From assembly GCA_016288215.1 (NCBI GenBank), contig JAEEYQ010000011.1, forward strand, positions 1-64,000: DNA of 64,000 nucleotides. The letters are read 5' to 3'. Position numbers and translations under genes: made by a program. The notes under the pieces were generated by a model. The model was given only the letters and a program-made list of their open reading frames with translations, did not search any database and was not told where the DNA came from. Position 1 is the first letter of the stretch. Every line of letters starts with the position of its first letter. Origin of the DNA: Lentisphaeria bacterium. Its GTDB lineage: Bacteria > Verrucomicrobiota > Lentisphaeria > Oligosphaerales > Oligosphaeraceae. This document shows, piece after piece, positions 16,023-24,653 of the stretch.

Positions 16023-17300
16023 ATGGATAAGGAAAGCGTGCCATTTTATACGGCCATCGAGCTGGGAACCTCCACCATCAAGGTGCTCATCGCGGAATTC
16101 AACCCCCGTGGGGAGCTGATTGTCCGAGGCCACGGCAAGGTGGACGCCGTCCAGATGCGGAAAGGCGAAATCTTCGATGTGCAGAACACGAAAGATCAGC
16201 TTCGCCGTGCGCTGAAGGATGCGGAGTACGCCTCCAATGTCCGCGCTTATGACACCAGCGTGTTTTTGGCGCTGTCGGGAAGCTATGTGAGGACAGTCAA
16301 CACTCAAGGTGAGATTGAAATCACCCGAGAAGGCGGGCGGATTCAGGAGCAGGACATCGCCGCGGCAGTTGAAATCGCCAAAGACTACAATCCGCCGGCG
16401 GCAGACATTCGGATTGACCGCTACGTGCGGCAGCATCGCCTGGCGGACGGCACTGAATACATCAACAGCCTAGGTCAGTGTTCCTCAAAGCTTTGCGTGG
16501 AAATGCAGCACATCATCGCCGACCAGAAGCGGCTGAACACCGTCTGCGGGCTCGTGCGAGATCTGGTAGGCAAGATCGATTATGTCTGCTACGTGCCCCT
16601 CGCCTGTGGCGCCGCCTGCATCCCCCCTGCCCGGCTGGACAAACCGCAGGATGGTCGGCTGGTCATCGACCTAGGCGCAGGAATGACCTCCTATTCCGTC
16701 TTCACCCCATTGGGCTGCTATCATTCTGGCCAGCTGGCAGTGGGCTGCGACCACATCGCCAATGACCTGGCCATCGCCTATTCCCTTCATATTCATACTG
16801 CTAGAAGCCTTTTGGAAAAGCTGGGCAGCCCGGGGATCAACTGCACCGTAGACCCGGCCCAACGGAACAACCACATCTTCTCCATCACGACACAGACCTT
16901 CAATGACCGGCAGCGGAGCCTAGATTCCTATGAAGTGGAGGACATCATCAGCATGCGGCTGAGCGAAATCTTCGAGGTTGTGCGCCATGAATTGGAGCAG
17001 CAGAAGGCGTGGCGATGGATTCCAGGAGACATCCTGCTCACAGGCGGCGGTGCCATGATTCCCGGCATCCTGCCTTTGGCCAACCACATTCTGAAACGGC
17101 CGGTTCTCCAGGGCAAGGCCTTCGAAGTGGGTGGCGTGCAGGAGGTTCTGGAATCTCCGGCGTATATCGCCGCCATTGGCCTCATCCGCGCGGGACGGCT
17201 CTATCAGGAGTTCCGCCTCAATGAAGAGCGCCTTGGTAGGACCCCCTCCAACCTCCTCCAAAAGGCCCTGAAGACATTTTTGGACATCGTCAATCCCTAA
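16023..17300 (+). CDS. ftsA: Cell division protein FtsA
   Basis: 425 aa, actin-like ATPase. Phosphate-1 motif AIELGTSTIKVLIAEF is near residue 11, phosphate-2 LVIDLGAGMTSYSVF near residue 217, and the adenosine motif ILLTGGGAMIPGI near residue 340. The SHS2/1C insertion (QMRKGEIFDVQNT) is present. FtsA anchors FtsZ to the membrane and recruits later divisome proteins. The C-terminus LLQKALKTFLDIVNP is a plausible amphipathic membrane helix. ftsZ is not next to it, in contrast to the usual ftsQ-ftsA-ftsZ order, but the FtsB-like gene is close. Confidence 0.88.
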   Translation: MDKESVPFYTAIELGTSTIKVLIAEFNPRGELIVRGHGKVDAVQMRKGEIFDVQNTKDQLRRALKDAEYASNVRAYDTSVFLALSGSYVRTVNTQGEIEITREGGRIQEQDIAAAVEIAKDYNPPAADIRIDRYVRQHRLADGTEYINSLGQCSSKLCVEMQHIIADQKRLNTVCGLVRDLVGKIDYVCYVPLACGAACIPPARLDKPQDGRLVIDLGAGMTSYSVFTPLGCYHSGQLAVGCDHIANDLAIAYSLHIHTARSLLEKLGSPGINCTVDPAQRNNHIFSITTQTFNDRQRSLDSYEVEDIISMRLSEIFEVVRHELEQQKAWRWIPGDILLTGGGAMIPGILPLANHILKRPVLQGKAFEVGGVQEVLESPAYIAAIGLIRAGRLYQEFRLNEERLGRTPSNLLQKALKTFLDIVNP

Positions 17301-17333
17301 AGGCCCCTTTCGAGCATTGTCCCGTTCACGCAG

Positions 17334-18695
17334 ATGGACACGAAGGAACACAATATTGACATGTGCAATGGGCCGTTGCTGAAGCCATTGCTCCTGTTCT
17401 CCCTGCCGCTGGTCCTGTCCGGACTGCTCCAAGTCATCTTCTATATGGCGGACATGATTGTGGTGGGGCGCTTTTGCTCCTACGAGGCTCTGGCGGCGGT
17501 GGGAAGCACATCGGCCGTCAACCAGCTCATCGTGAATTTCTTCATCTGCATCTCCGTGGGCTCCAACGTGGTGGCCGCCAATTATGTGGGAGCAGGCAAT
17601 TCGGAGAAGCTGGTGGGGTCGGTTCACACCTCCATCGGGTTGGCGTTTTTCGGGGGACTCGCGGTCATGGCGCTGACCATGGTGGCGGCCTCTCCGTTGC
17701 TCCGCCTGATGGCCGCGCCGCCTCAGGTCCTTGATCTAGGCTGCCGTTTCATGATGGTGTACAGCTTGGGCATCCCCTTCACCATGCTGTACAATTTCGG
17801 CAGCGCCCTGATGCGCTCCTTTGGGGACAGCCGGCGGCCAATGAAATACATCACCGTGGCAGGTGTGCTGAATGTCATTTTGAATGTGGTCTTTGTGGCG
17901 GTCATCAAGATCGGGGTCACCGGTGTGGCATGGGCCACCGTGTTCTCCCAAGGGCTGGCCGCCTGGTTGACGATTCAGTCGCTCCGTCGGCTGGACACCC
18001 CGTGGCGGCTTCGCCTGAATCGACTGAAACCGGACGTGCGGCAGCTGAAGGAAATCATCCGCATCGGCCTTCCCACCGGAATCCAGTCCTCCTGCTTCGC
18101 CATCTCCAACATGCTGGTACAGAGCTCCGTCAACTCCATGGGTCCCACCGCCATCGCGGGAAACACGGCCGCCAGCAGCGTGGAGGGCATCACATGGGTT
18201 ATGGATGGTGCTCTATTGCAAGCGGTTATGACTTTTGTTGCCCAAAACCATGGCGCAAGAAAATACCACCGTCTCTGCCGTGTGATCGTCTATGGGCTAT
18301 TGTGCAACCTGGCCATCACCGTCATCCTGTGCCTCGGCATGGTTTTTTTCCGCTATCCCATGCTCAGCGCCTACAACAAAGAGCAGGAAGTGATTGAATG
18401 GGGCATCCGGCGGATGTCCGTCATGATACCCAGTTTTCTGCTGAGCACAGTGATGGACGCAGTGGCCGGCGCCCTTCGCGGGCTGAAATGCTCCATCATG
18501 CCCATGGTGACCACCTTGGTGGCCACCTGCGGATTCAGAGGACTGTGGATCTGGCTGGTCTTCCCCCATTATCGGTCCATGGAGTGTCTGATGCTGTCCT
18601 ATCCCATCTCGTGGGCGATAATTTTGCTGGTGACAGGAAGCTATCTTATCTTCATGTGCCACAAGCTCTTGCGATCACCTGACCGCATCGACTGA
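17334..18695 (+). CDS. MATE family efflux transporter (first of two)
   Basis: 453 aa with about 12 membrane segments. MATE features include the N-terminal PLLKPLLLFSLPLVLSGLLQ, then DMIVVGRFCSYEALAAVG in TM1-2, and the repeat-like FAISNMLVQSSVNSMGPTAI in the second half. It exports drugs or metabolites using H+ or Na+. It starts 33 bp after ftsA in the same direction. Its second-half loop VEGITWVMDGALLQAVMTF is typical of the DinF/NorM-like DMT-unrelated MATE branch found in gut anaerobes. Confidence 0.92.
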   Translation: MDTKEHNIDMCNGPLLKPLLLFSLPLVLSGLLQVIFYMADMIVVGRFCSYEALAAVGSTSAVNQLIVNFFICISVGSNVVAANYVGAGNSEKLVGSVHTSIGLAFFGGLAVMALTMVAASPLLRLMAAPPQVLDLGCRFMMVYSLGIPFTMLYNFGSALMRSFGDSRRPMKYITVAGVLNVILNVVFVAVIKIGVTGVAWATVFSQGLAAWLTIQSLRRLDTPWRLRLNRLKPDVRQLKEIIRIGLPTGIQSSCFAISNMLVQSSVNSMGPTAIAGNTAASSVEGITWVMDGALLQAVMTFVAQNHGARKYHRLCRVIVYGLLCNLAITVILCLGMVFFRYPMLSAYNKEQEVIEWGIRRMSVMIPSFLLSTVMDAVAGALRGLKCSIMPMVTTLVATCGFRGLWIWLVFPHYRSMECLMLSYPISWAIILLVTGSYLIFMCHKLLRSPDRID

Positions 18696-18740
18696 TTCCC
18701 CCGCGAAAGGGCAACCCCGTTTTCCCAAAAGGCATTTGAC

Positions 18741-19652
18741 ATGAATCCTGTTTTCTCTGCGGTTTTGGCCTGTGTGGCCCATGGCCTGTTCGGCTCGCTC
18801 ATCACTGTCTACATGAGCGAAATCAGCGCCCGAAAAGTCAATCCCTTCTCCTTCTATGCGCTGTCCAATCTGCTGGGCGGCCTGCTGGCCGGCTGCTTTC
18901 TGCTGTTTCAGCCAATGGCGATTCCCGCCCGGCTGGGGCTGCTGACGGCGGTCCTCGGGGCCTGCGGCTTCACCTATGTGGTGGCGCTTTTTGTGCAGAT
19001 TCGCTGTTTCGCCTATGGGCGCCGAGGCATCGCCGCCGCCTGCATCACCTCCGCCAACGTGATTCCCTTCCTGTTTGGCATCCTTGCCATGGGGGAACGG
19101 CCCGGCGGCCTAGGCTATGTGGGAGTCGTGCTGCTTATCGTGGGCATGGTAACCTGCGCCATGACCAGCCGGAAGAAGGAAGAAAGCAATTCAGAGGAAG
19201 GCACTTATGCAAAATGGCTTGGCCTTCTGATTCTCTGCGTGGCGCTTAATGGCATGGGGCAGATCTTCCAGGGCCTCTCCTCATGGCTCAAACTGGATGA
19301 CGTGCCCGGCATGGCCCGCGCCGCTCTGCTGATGCTGCTCTCCAGCCTGGGCAACCTTCTCGCCTGCCTCTTGACCCGCCATCCCCTTCACCATGACTTG
19401 AAACCAAATCTTCCGTGGGCCGCCGTGTGGGCCATCATCGGAACCGGAACCAACCTGATGGTCTTTGTGGCCATGGACGCCATGAGCCGCGTTGGCATCG
19501 GGGCCATGACCTTCGCCATCAGCAGCAGTGCCTCCCTCCTGTTCTTCCTGCTGTATACGGCTGTTCGTTTCCGCGAACGCTACCCCTTGGCCACCCTTAT
19601 CGGCATGGCGCTGAATGTGTTAGGCATGGTCACCATCGCATTGGCCGACTGA
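18741..19652 (+). CDS. DMT superfamily (EamA-like) transporter
   Basis: 303 aa, ten predicted membrane segments in two EamA-like halves (first near residues 5-140, second from about 165). Gly- and Ser-rich helices and the AMTFAISSSASLLFFLLYTA segment near the end are typical. Drug/metabolite exporters of this type carry amino acids or small organics. It is 45 bp after the MATE gene and ends the plus-strand run that started upstream of the FtsB-like gene; the next gene is convergent. Confidence 0.82.
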   Translation: MNPVFSAVLACVAHGLFGSLITVYMSEISARKVNPFSFYALSNLLGGLLAGCFLLFQPMAIPARLGLLTAVLGACGFTYVVALFVQIRCFAYGRRGIAAACITSANVIPFLFGILAMGERPGGLGYVGVVLLIVGMVTCAMTSRKKEESNSEEGTYAKWLGLLILCVALNGMGQIFQGLSSWLKLDDVPGMARAALLMLLSSLGNLLACLLTRHPLHHDLKPNLPWAAVWAIIGTGTNLMVFVAMDAMSRVGIGAMTFAISSSASLLFFLLYTAVRFRERYPLATLIGMALNVLGMVTIALAD

Positions 19653-19713
19653 TAAGTCCCTGTGGTTGCAGGCGACGCGGACAGAGTCGCGCCTTCCCGA
19701 CATGCCACCAAAT

Positions 19714-20616
19714 CTATTGCGGGTCAGGCACGGCCATGTAATGGACGCCCACGTTGTTGGCGACGCTTCGCCGGCTGTTGTTGCTCTGATGGTTCAGCAT
19801 GACGGGTTTGTCGCCGTTGAAGAAGGCCAGAGAAGTGGATCCGCCTCCATCCATGTTCAGGCCGTCCCACGCACCCAAATGAACGAGCCAATCCGCGCAT
19901 TCCGAGGTGGTGACGCCCAAGCTGAAGTCCTTCTGGCGGCCATCAATGACCAAAAGGTAGAGATGACGGCCCTCTTGGGAAAGACCGAAGCAGGTGCGGG
20001 GGTGAAGCGCCGTGTCCTGCACAATGTTCTTCCCTTCACGCACAATGACGTCAAAGCCAGAGACCGCCACTTTCAGGGCGGCGATGTCCTCTTGGTCCCC
20101 GTTGGGTTTGCGCATCTCCGCATGACCATCCTGATAATAGAAGAAAGTCGGCCTCCCGTTGTCCGGAGCGACCAGTTTGCCATCGCTGACCGTGAAGCCA
20201 ATGTTGTCTGCATATTTATGATTCCAAGGCGCTTGGAAGGGGCTCCAAGGAGCGGCGTTGACGGCTAGAATCATGTTCATGCCTGCTTTTCGACAAACGT
20301 CCACATAATTGCAGGTGGTCATCCGTCGGGTTCGGACGATGCCCTCAGGAAAGTCCGGCATGGGTTGACCGTTCAGGGGATCCGCCTCTGTTGTGTGCAG
20401 TGTCAAGCCCGGTTGTTTCAAATCGATGCGAACGGCGTGGAGCTGCAGAATGCGGGGAGAGGTCAGCTCATGCTTGACATAGAGGATGCCCGGATGCAGC
20501 TCAATGGCGGTCTGCCAGTCATAGACTCCGGCCGGCGCCGCTCCATCCGCCCAGCTTTTCGGCAGGAACAGCACAACTACAAGGGCAGTCAGAAGAAGGT
20601 GTTTTTGGGTTTTCAT
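19714..20616 (-). CDS. Secreted phosphodiester glycosidase-family (NAGPA-like) protein
   Basis: 300 aa from ATG 20616; a longer frame to 20694 overlaps the helicase gene. Residues 1-22 are a signal peptide (HLLLTALVVVLFLPKSWA). The NAGPA/DUF2233 domain follows, with VNAAPWSPFQAPWNHKYA, VIDGRQKDFSLGVTTSECAD and the diagnostic GLNMDGGGSTSLAF near residue 260. Family members remove GlcNAc from phosphodiesters or act on cell-wall glycans. It is located in the periplasm or outside. The gene probably runs with the upstream helicase only by read-through. Confidence 0.85.
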   Translation of the reverse strand: MKTQKHLLLTALVVVLFLPKSWADGAAPAGVYDWQTAIELHPGILYVKHELTSPRILQLHAVRIDLKQPGLTLHTTEADPLNGQPMPDFPEGIVRTRRMTTCNYVDVCRKAGMNMILAVNAAPWSPFQAPWNHKYADNIGFTVSDGKLVAPDNGRPTFFYYQDGHAEMRKPNGDQEDIAALKVAVSGFDVIVREGKNIVQDTALHPRTCFGLSQEGRHLYLLVIDGRQKDFSLGVTTSECADWLVHLGAWDGLNMDGGGSTSLAFFNGDKPVMLNHQSNNSRRSVANNVGVHYMAVPDPQ

Positions 20617-20690
20617 GGGGAAGTCCTCAACCAGATTTTTGCAATAACCGAATAACATCGCAAGATATCGCATGCAATATCTTGCATTTT

Positions 20691-22715
20691 TCAATATCGT
20701 CTATGGGAATAGTAGGATGGGGTGGCGGAGCAGGCGCGGGCGACGCAGAGGGTGACGCCATCGTGCTCCAAAGGCAGTTCCTTCAGGAAACGGCTTGGCA
20801 GGCAGGGCATGTTCCCCTGCCAGGTGTAGATGGATTTGGGGCAGAGGAGGGTCAGACCAACCTTGGCCCGCGTGATTCCCACATAGAAGAGGCGGCGCTC
20901 CTCCTCCAGACCCTCTTCGTCAGTGGCGGAATTGGCATGGGGAAGCATTCCTTCGGCCACGCCGACAATGAAGACGTAGGGGAATTCCTGTCCTTTGGAG
21001 CTGTGGAGCGTCATTAGGGTGATGCGGTCCTCTTGGTCGTCGTCAGCCTGTGTGTCGGTCATCAGGGAAGCGTCCGCCAGAAAGTCCGCCAAAGAGGCGG
21101 AGGGGTTTTCGTCCGCGAATTGACGGACGCTGGCGAGGAAGGCGTCAATGTTGGCCAGCCGCTCCTCCGCGCTGGGCTCATCCCGTTTGACCTTGCCGCG
21201 ACGACTGGCCAGAAGAGCCTCCCTGCGGTAGTTCCCCTGCAGGTCGGAAAGGCGCAGCACCTCTTGAACCAAGTCGACAAGATTCTCGGCGGGAATGGCT
21301 TGCAGCTGGCGGCACCATTCGGCCAACTTCAGGATTTTGGGCTTTCGGCCAGACAGGTGCTTGGGCAAATCGGGGCGGCAAAGCAAGGTGAAGAGGGGCT
21401 GTCCGTTGGCCAAAGCGGTCTGCTCCAGCCCATCAAGGGACTTTTCGCCCACGCCGCAATTTAGGCAAGACACCATTCGGCGGAAGGCCACCGTGTCGTT
21501 GGGATTGTTCTTGATGCGAAGAAAGGCCAAAATGTCTTTGACCTCCTTTCGTGAATAGAAGGGGATGCCGCCCACCAGACGGTAGGGGAAATGGTGTTCG
21601 ATGAAGACCTTCTCCAGCACGCGAGACTGGCTGTTCGTTCGGTAGAAGACCGCCATGTCGTTGAGGCAGAAGCCATTGTGAATGAGCTTCTTCGCCTGTC
21701 TCATGATCCATGTCGCCTCCTCCAAAGCGTTGTTTGTCTGAACAACGAGAATGGGGTCTCCATAGCCCTTATCGCTAAAGAGGGATTTGTCAATGCGTTG
21801 GGCATTTTTCCGGATGAGCTCGTTGGCCACGTCCAGAATCGTCTGGGTCGAACGGTAATTCTGCTCCAGACGGACCACGCGGGCGTCCGGATAGTCCTGC
21901 GTGAAGTTCATGATATTTCGGTAATGGGAACCCCGCCAGGAGTAGATGCATTGGTCGGGGTCTCCCGTGACATGGATGTTCCGTTCGGGGCCCACCAGAA
22001 GTTTCATGAGCTCATATTGGGCCTGATTGGTGTCCTGATATTCGTCTATCAGAATGTAGCGCAGTCGGTTATGATAGAGCTCCCGCGTCATCGGATCCTC
22101 CTCCAGAAGCCGGATGACCAGCAGGAGCAGATCGTCGAAGTCCAGGGCGTTCATCTGCTTCAACGCCGCCGCATAGGCGTCCGCAACCCGTGCAACAGCA
22201 TCGACATCAATATGTAAATAATTGATATTCAAATATTTACGAATGTCCATCCGGTCATTTTTCGCCTTGCTGATGAGATGGAGAAGCTCCGCGGGGGAGA
22301 ATCCCGCCAAGATTCCGTCCGGCAATCCCTTCAGCGTATGCTTCATAAGGGAGAGCTGTTCATTTTCATCGTAGATGCTGAAATCCGATGTCCAGCTGTC
22401 GTTCAGGCGGCCAATGTCCTTTCGGAGGAAGCGGGCGCAACAGCTATGGAAGGTGCCCAAGTTTCGGGGGACCTCCCCCACAAGGGACAGAATCCGCTCC
22501 CGCATGACGGAAGCCGCCTTGTTCGTGAAGGTCATGGCAAGGATGGAGGACGGCCAGACCCCTTTGGAGATGAGATAGGCGATGCGCCGCGTCACCACGC
22601 GGGTTTTTCCCGAACCGGCGCCAGCCACCACCAACATGGGGCCGCCCAGATGGGTGACCGCCTCCGTCTGCGAGTCTGTAAGTCCTTCTAATATATCATC
22701 TTGCATTTGCGTCAT
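20691..22715 (-). CDS. UvrD/PcrA-type ATP-dependent DNA helicase
   Basis: 674 aa. Superfamily 1A helicase with all core motifs: Walker A AGAGSGKT (residues 31-38), Ia AMTFTNKAASVM, II LIDEYQDTNQAQ, III VTGDPDQCIYSWRG, IV LEQNYRSTQTI, V LMTLHSSKGQEFPYVFIVG and VI EERRLFYVGITRAK. It unwinds 3'-5' in excision and recombination repair. The C-terminal Tudor-like tail of PcrA is shortened: the protein stops about 40 residues after motif VI. Its start overlaps the KS gene stop by 4 bp, so it is translationally coupled to that gene. Confidence 0.93.
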   Translation of the reverse strand: MTQMQDDILEGLTDSQTEAVTHLGGPMLVVAGAGSGKTRVVTRRIAYLISKGVWPSSILAMTFTNKAASVMRERILSLVGEVPRNLGTFHSCCARFLRKDIGRLNDSWTSDFSIYDENEQLSLMKHTLKGLPDGILAGFSPAELLHLISKAKNDRMDIRKYLNINYLHIDVDAVARVADAYAAALKQMNALDFDDLLLLVIRLLEEDPMTRELYHNRLRYILIDEYQDTNQAQYELMKLLVGPERNIHVTGDPDQCIYSWRGSHYRNIMNFTQDYPDARVVRLEQNYRSTQTILDVANELIRKNAQRIDKSLFSDKGYGDPILVVQTNNALEEATWIMRQAKKLIHNGFCLNDMAVFYRTNSQSRVLEKVFIEHHFPYRLVGGIPFYSRKEVKDILAFLRIKNNPNDTVAFRRMVSCLNCGVGEKSLDGLEQTALANGQPLFTLLCRPDLPKHLSGRKPKILKLAEWCRQLQAIPAENLVDLVQEVLRLSDLQGNYRREALLASRRGKVKRDEPSAEERLANIDAFLASVRQFADENPSASLADFLADASLMTDTQADDDQEDRITLMTLHSSKGQEFPYVFIVGVAEGMLPHANSATDEEGLEEERRLFYVGITRAKVGLTLLCPKSIYTWQGNMPCLPSRFLKELPLEHDGVTLCVARACSATPSYYSHRRY

Positions 22716-24640
22716 GGATGCATGGCCTTCAACAGTTGGGGGAAGGCGGCGATGACCCCTTCAACAGGATTGACGGGAGGCAAGGCCCGCAAGGCCGCCA
22801 ACGAGAAGGCCCCCACATCATGGCCGCTGGACTGGAGGGACAGACGGAGGGCAATGGCGCCGTTGAGAATATGGCGGCCGTCCGGCAGCGCATCTGGATT
22901 GACGGCCTCATAGAAGCCGCAGAGCATGTCGTCCGCCGTCCGGTCCAACAGTCGAGAGGCGGCGAACTCCACCGCTTCCCGCAGGTCCTGCAGTCCATAG
23001 AAGACCATGTGGGGACCTGCGTAGCCGGACTCGATGGCCGTCAAGTTGCCTGGGGTGTTGGCGTAGCCATGGGGGAAAACCATGGGACTGGCCAGCCGGG
23101 GCCCCTTCTCCACCAACTGCTTGAAGAAGGCAAAGGCGGAAGTGGTGGCGCCATAGTGGGTCTGGGTGACAATGCCTTTTCGGTCCGTCAGTCCGTCGCT
23201 TGAGGCCGCAGTGCTGGCAAGCCCCATGGCCGCCAACAGCATGGCGCCGGAGGGGTCCAGATAGCCTTTGACGGACTTCAGATATGCCTTGGCGTTGAAG
23301 GTCGCCAGTTTTCCGTTGGCGCCATCCGTCCACTGCAGCCATTCAGGTTGCTGAAGCAGCTCATTGCCGTTGCCCACATTTTCGGGAAGGACCCAACCCA
23401 TCTCCGAGATGTGGATGATTTGGTTTTCATCGGCGGGTGCCAACGAACCAGCCATGGCTTTTTCAGGCAGAGAGAGGACGAGGGAGGCGTTGTTGCCGCC
23501 GATTCCTGCGGAGTTGGTAAGGGTAATGGAGCTGGGGTGGATTCTGGCTCGGCCGGGGACGCAGTCCACGGGAGCGCATTCGGGATCCAGCTCGTTGTGG
23601 TTGACGGTGGGGGGAACAACGCCGCGGCGCATGACCTCCAGGCTGATGATGGCCTCCGCGAGGCCGGCAGCGCCCAAAAGGTGGCCCAGCTGGGACTTGT
23701 GGGCGGCGACGGTCAGCGTGGCCAGCCGCTGGCCGAACAGGTTGCGAAGGGCGGCGGCCTCCGTGGCGTCGTTGGCGCGAGTGCTGGTGGCGTGGGCGCA
23801 GATGTGCTCCACATCCTCCGGCTGGAGCCCCGCATTGCGCAATGCCTCGGCCATGACCTGGCGGGAGCCTTCCGCCTCCTTGCGGGGCGCGGTCATGTGG
23901 AAGGCGTTATTTCCTGTGGCGCAACCGGATACATCGCCGATGCCGCCGGCGGTCCCGGCTCGGGTCAGCAGCATGGCCGCCGCCCCTTCGCTGAATATGG
24001 TTCCGGAGCGGGAAGGGTCAAAAGGTCGCATGACATCCGTGGTGATGGTGTGCAGATTGCTCAACCCGCACCAGCAGTATTCCGTCAGCACGTCATAGGC
24101 GATGACCAAAACCCGGTCCGCCCGCCCGTTGGCCAAGATGTCCCGTGCGACGGCCACTGCGGCGCCGCCGGAGGCGCAGGACATGGAAATCTGCTCCCGA
24201 GGCCCCCCGCAGCCGAAGAAATCGCCGATTTCAGCGATGAAGCCATCGAAGAAGCCATAGCTGTCTTCGTCCAAGGCCCCCGTGTCCAACCGTTCCCGCC
24301 ATGCCCACTCCAATGACTCCATGGGACCGAAATTGGTGGCGAGAACCAGGCCCAGTCGACCGTCGAACTCATGCTCCGCAGCGCCAGATACCGTTCCAAG
24401 TGCCTGAAGCCCAGCAGTTTTTACCATGGCAGCCGCCAAATCATCGTCCGGATAGGTCTGACGCAGGGTCTCCTCCACGTCTGGCGGGAGCTGGCCTGCC
24501 TGCTTTTGGGCGTAGGGGGCGGCGTCGAAGCGGTCAATGTCCCGAAAGCCGCAGAGTCCGGAGCACATGCGCTGATAGACTTGGGCCACGCCATTGCCGA
24601 GGCAACACACAAGGCCCGTTCCCGTGATTTGGATATGCAT
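22712..24640 (-). CDS. Beta-ketoacyl synthase fused to a degenerate ketoacyl-synthase-like domain
   Basis: 642 aa from ATG 24640, with AAAGGAG ahead; KS enzymes are usually about 410 aa. Residues 1-395 are a complete FabF-type KS: nucleophile Cys155 in SMSCASGGA, His283 in CAHATSTRANDATE, Lys315 and His320 in KSQLGHLLGAAG, and GIGGNNASLV at the end. Residues 408-640 form a second, partial KS-like fold (PSGAMLLAAMGLAS, FPHGYANTPGNLTAIESGYAGP) with no catalytic Cys, like the N-terminal ketoacyl-synt_2 domain of aryl-polyene loci. A fused chain-length-factor-like module is a plausible reading. It is 13 bp downstream of the lipoyl-reductase gene, so the two form an operon. Confidence 0.82.
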   Translation of the reverse strand: MHIQITGTGLVCCLGNGVAQVYQRMCSGLCGFRDIDRFDAAPYAQKQAGQLPPDVEETLRQTYPDDDLAAAMVKTAGLQALGTVSGAAEHEFDGRLGLVLATNFGPMESLEWAWRERLDTGALDEDSYGFFDGFIAEIGDFFGCGGPREQISMSCASGGAAVAVARDILANGRADRVLVIAYDVLTEYCWCGLSNLHTITTDVMRPFDPSRSGTIFSEGAAAMLLTRAGTAGGIGDVSGCATGNNAFHMTAPRKEAEGSRQVMAEALRNAGLQPEDVEHICAHATSTRANDATEAAALRNLFGQRLATLTVAAHKSQLGHLLGAAGLAEAIISLEVMRRGVVPPTVNHNELDPECAPVDCVPGRARIHPSSITLTNSAGIGGNNASLVLSLPEKAMAGSLAPADENQIIHISEMGWVLPENVGNGNELLQQPEWLQWTDGANGKLATFNAKAYLKSVKGYLDPSGAMLLAAMGLASTAASSDGLTDRKGIVTQTHYGATTSAFAFFKQLVEKGPRLASPMVFPHGYANTPGNLTAIESGYAGPHMVFYGLQDLREAVEFAASRLLDRTADDMLCGFYEAVNPDALPDGRHILNGAIALRLSLQSSGHDVGAFSLAALRALPPVNPVEGVIAAFPQLLKAMHP

Positions 24641-24653
24641 GGTTCGTCTCCTT

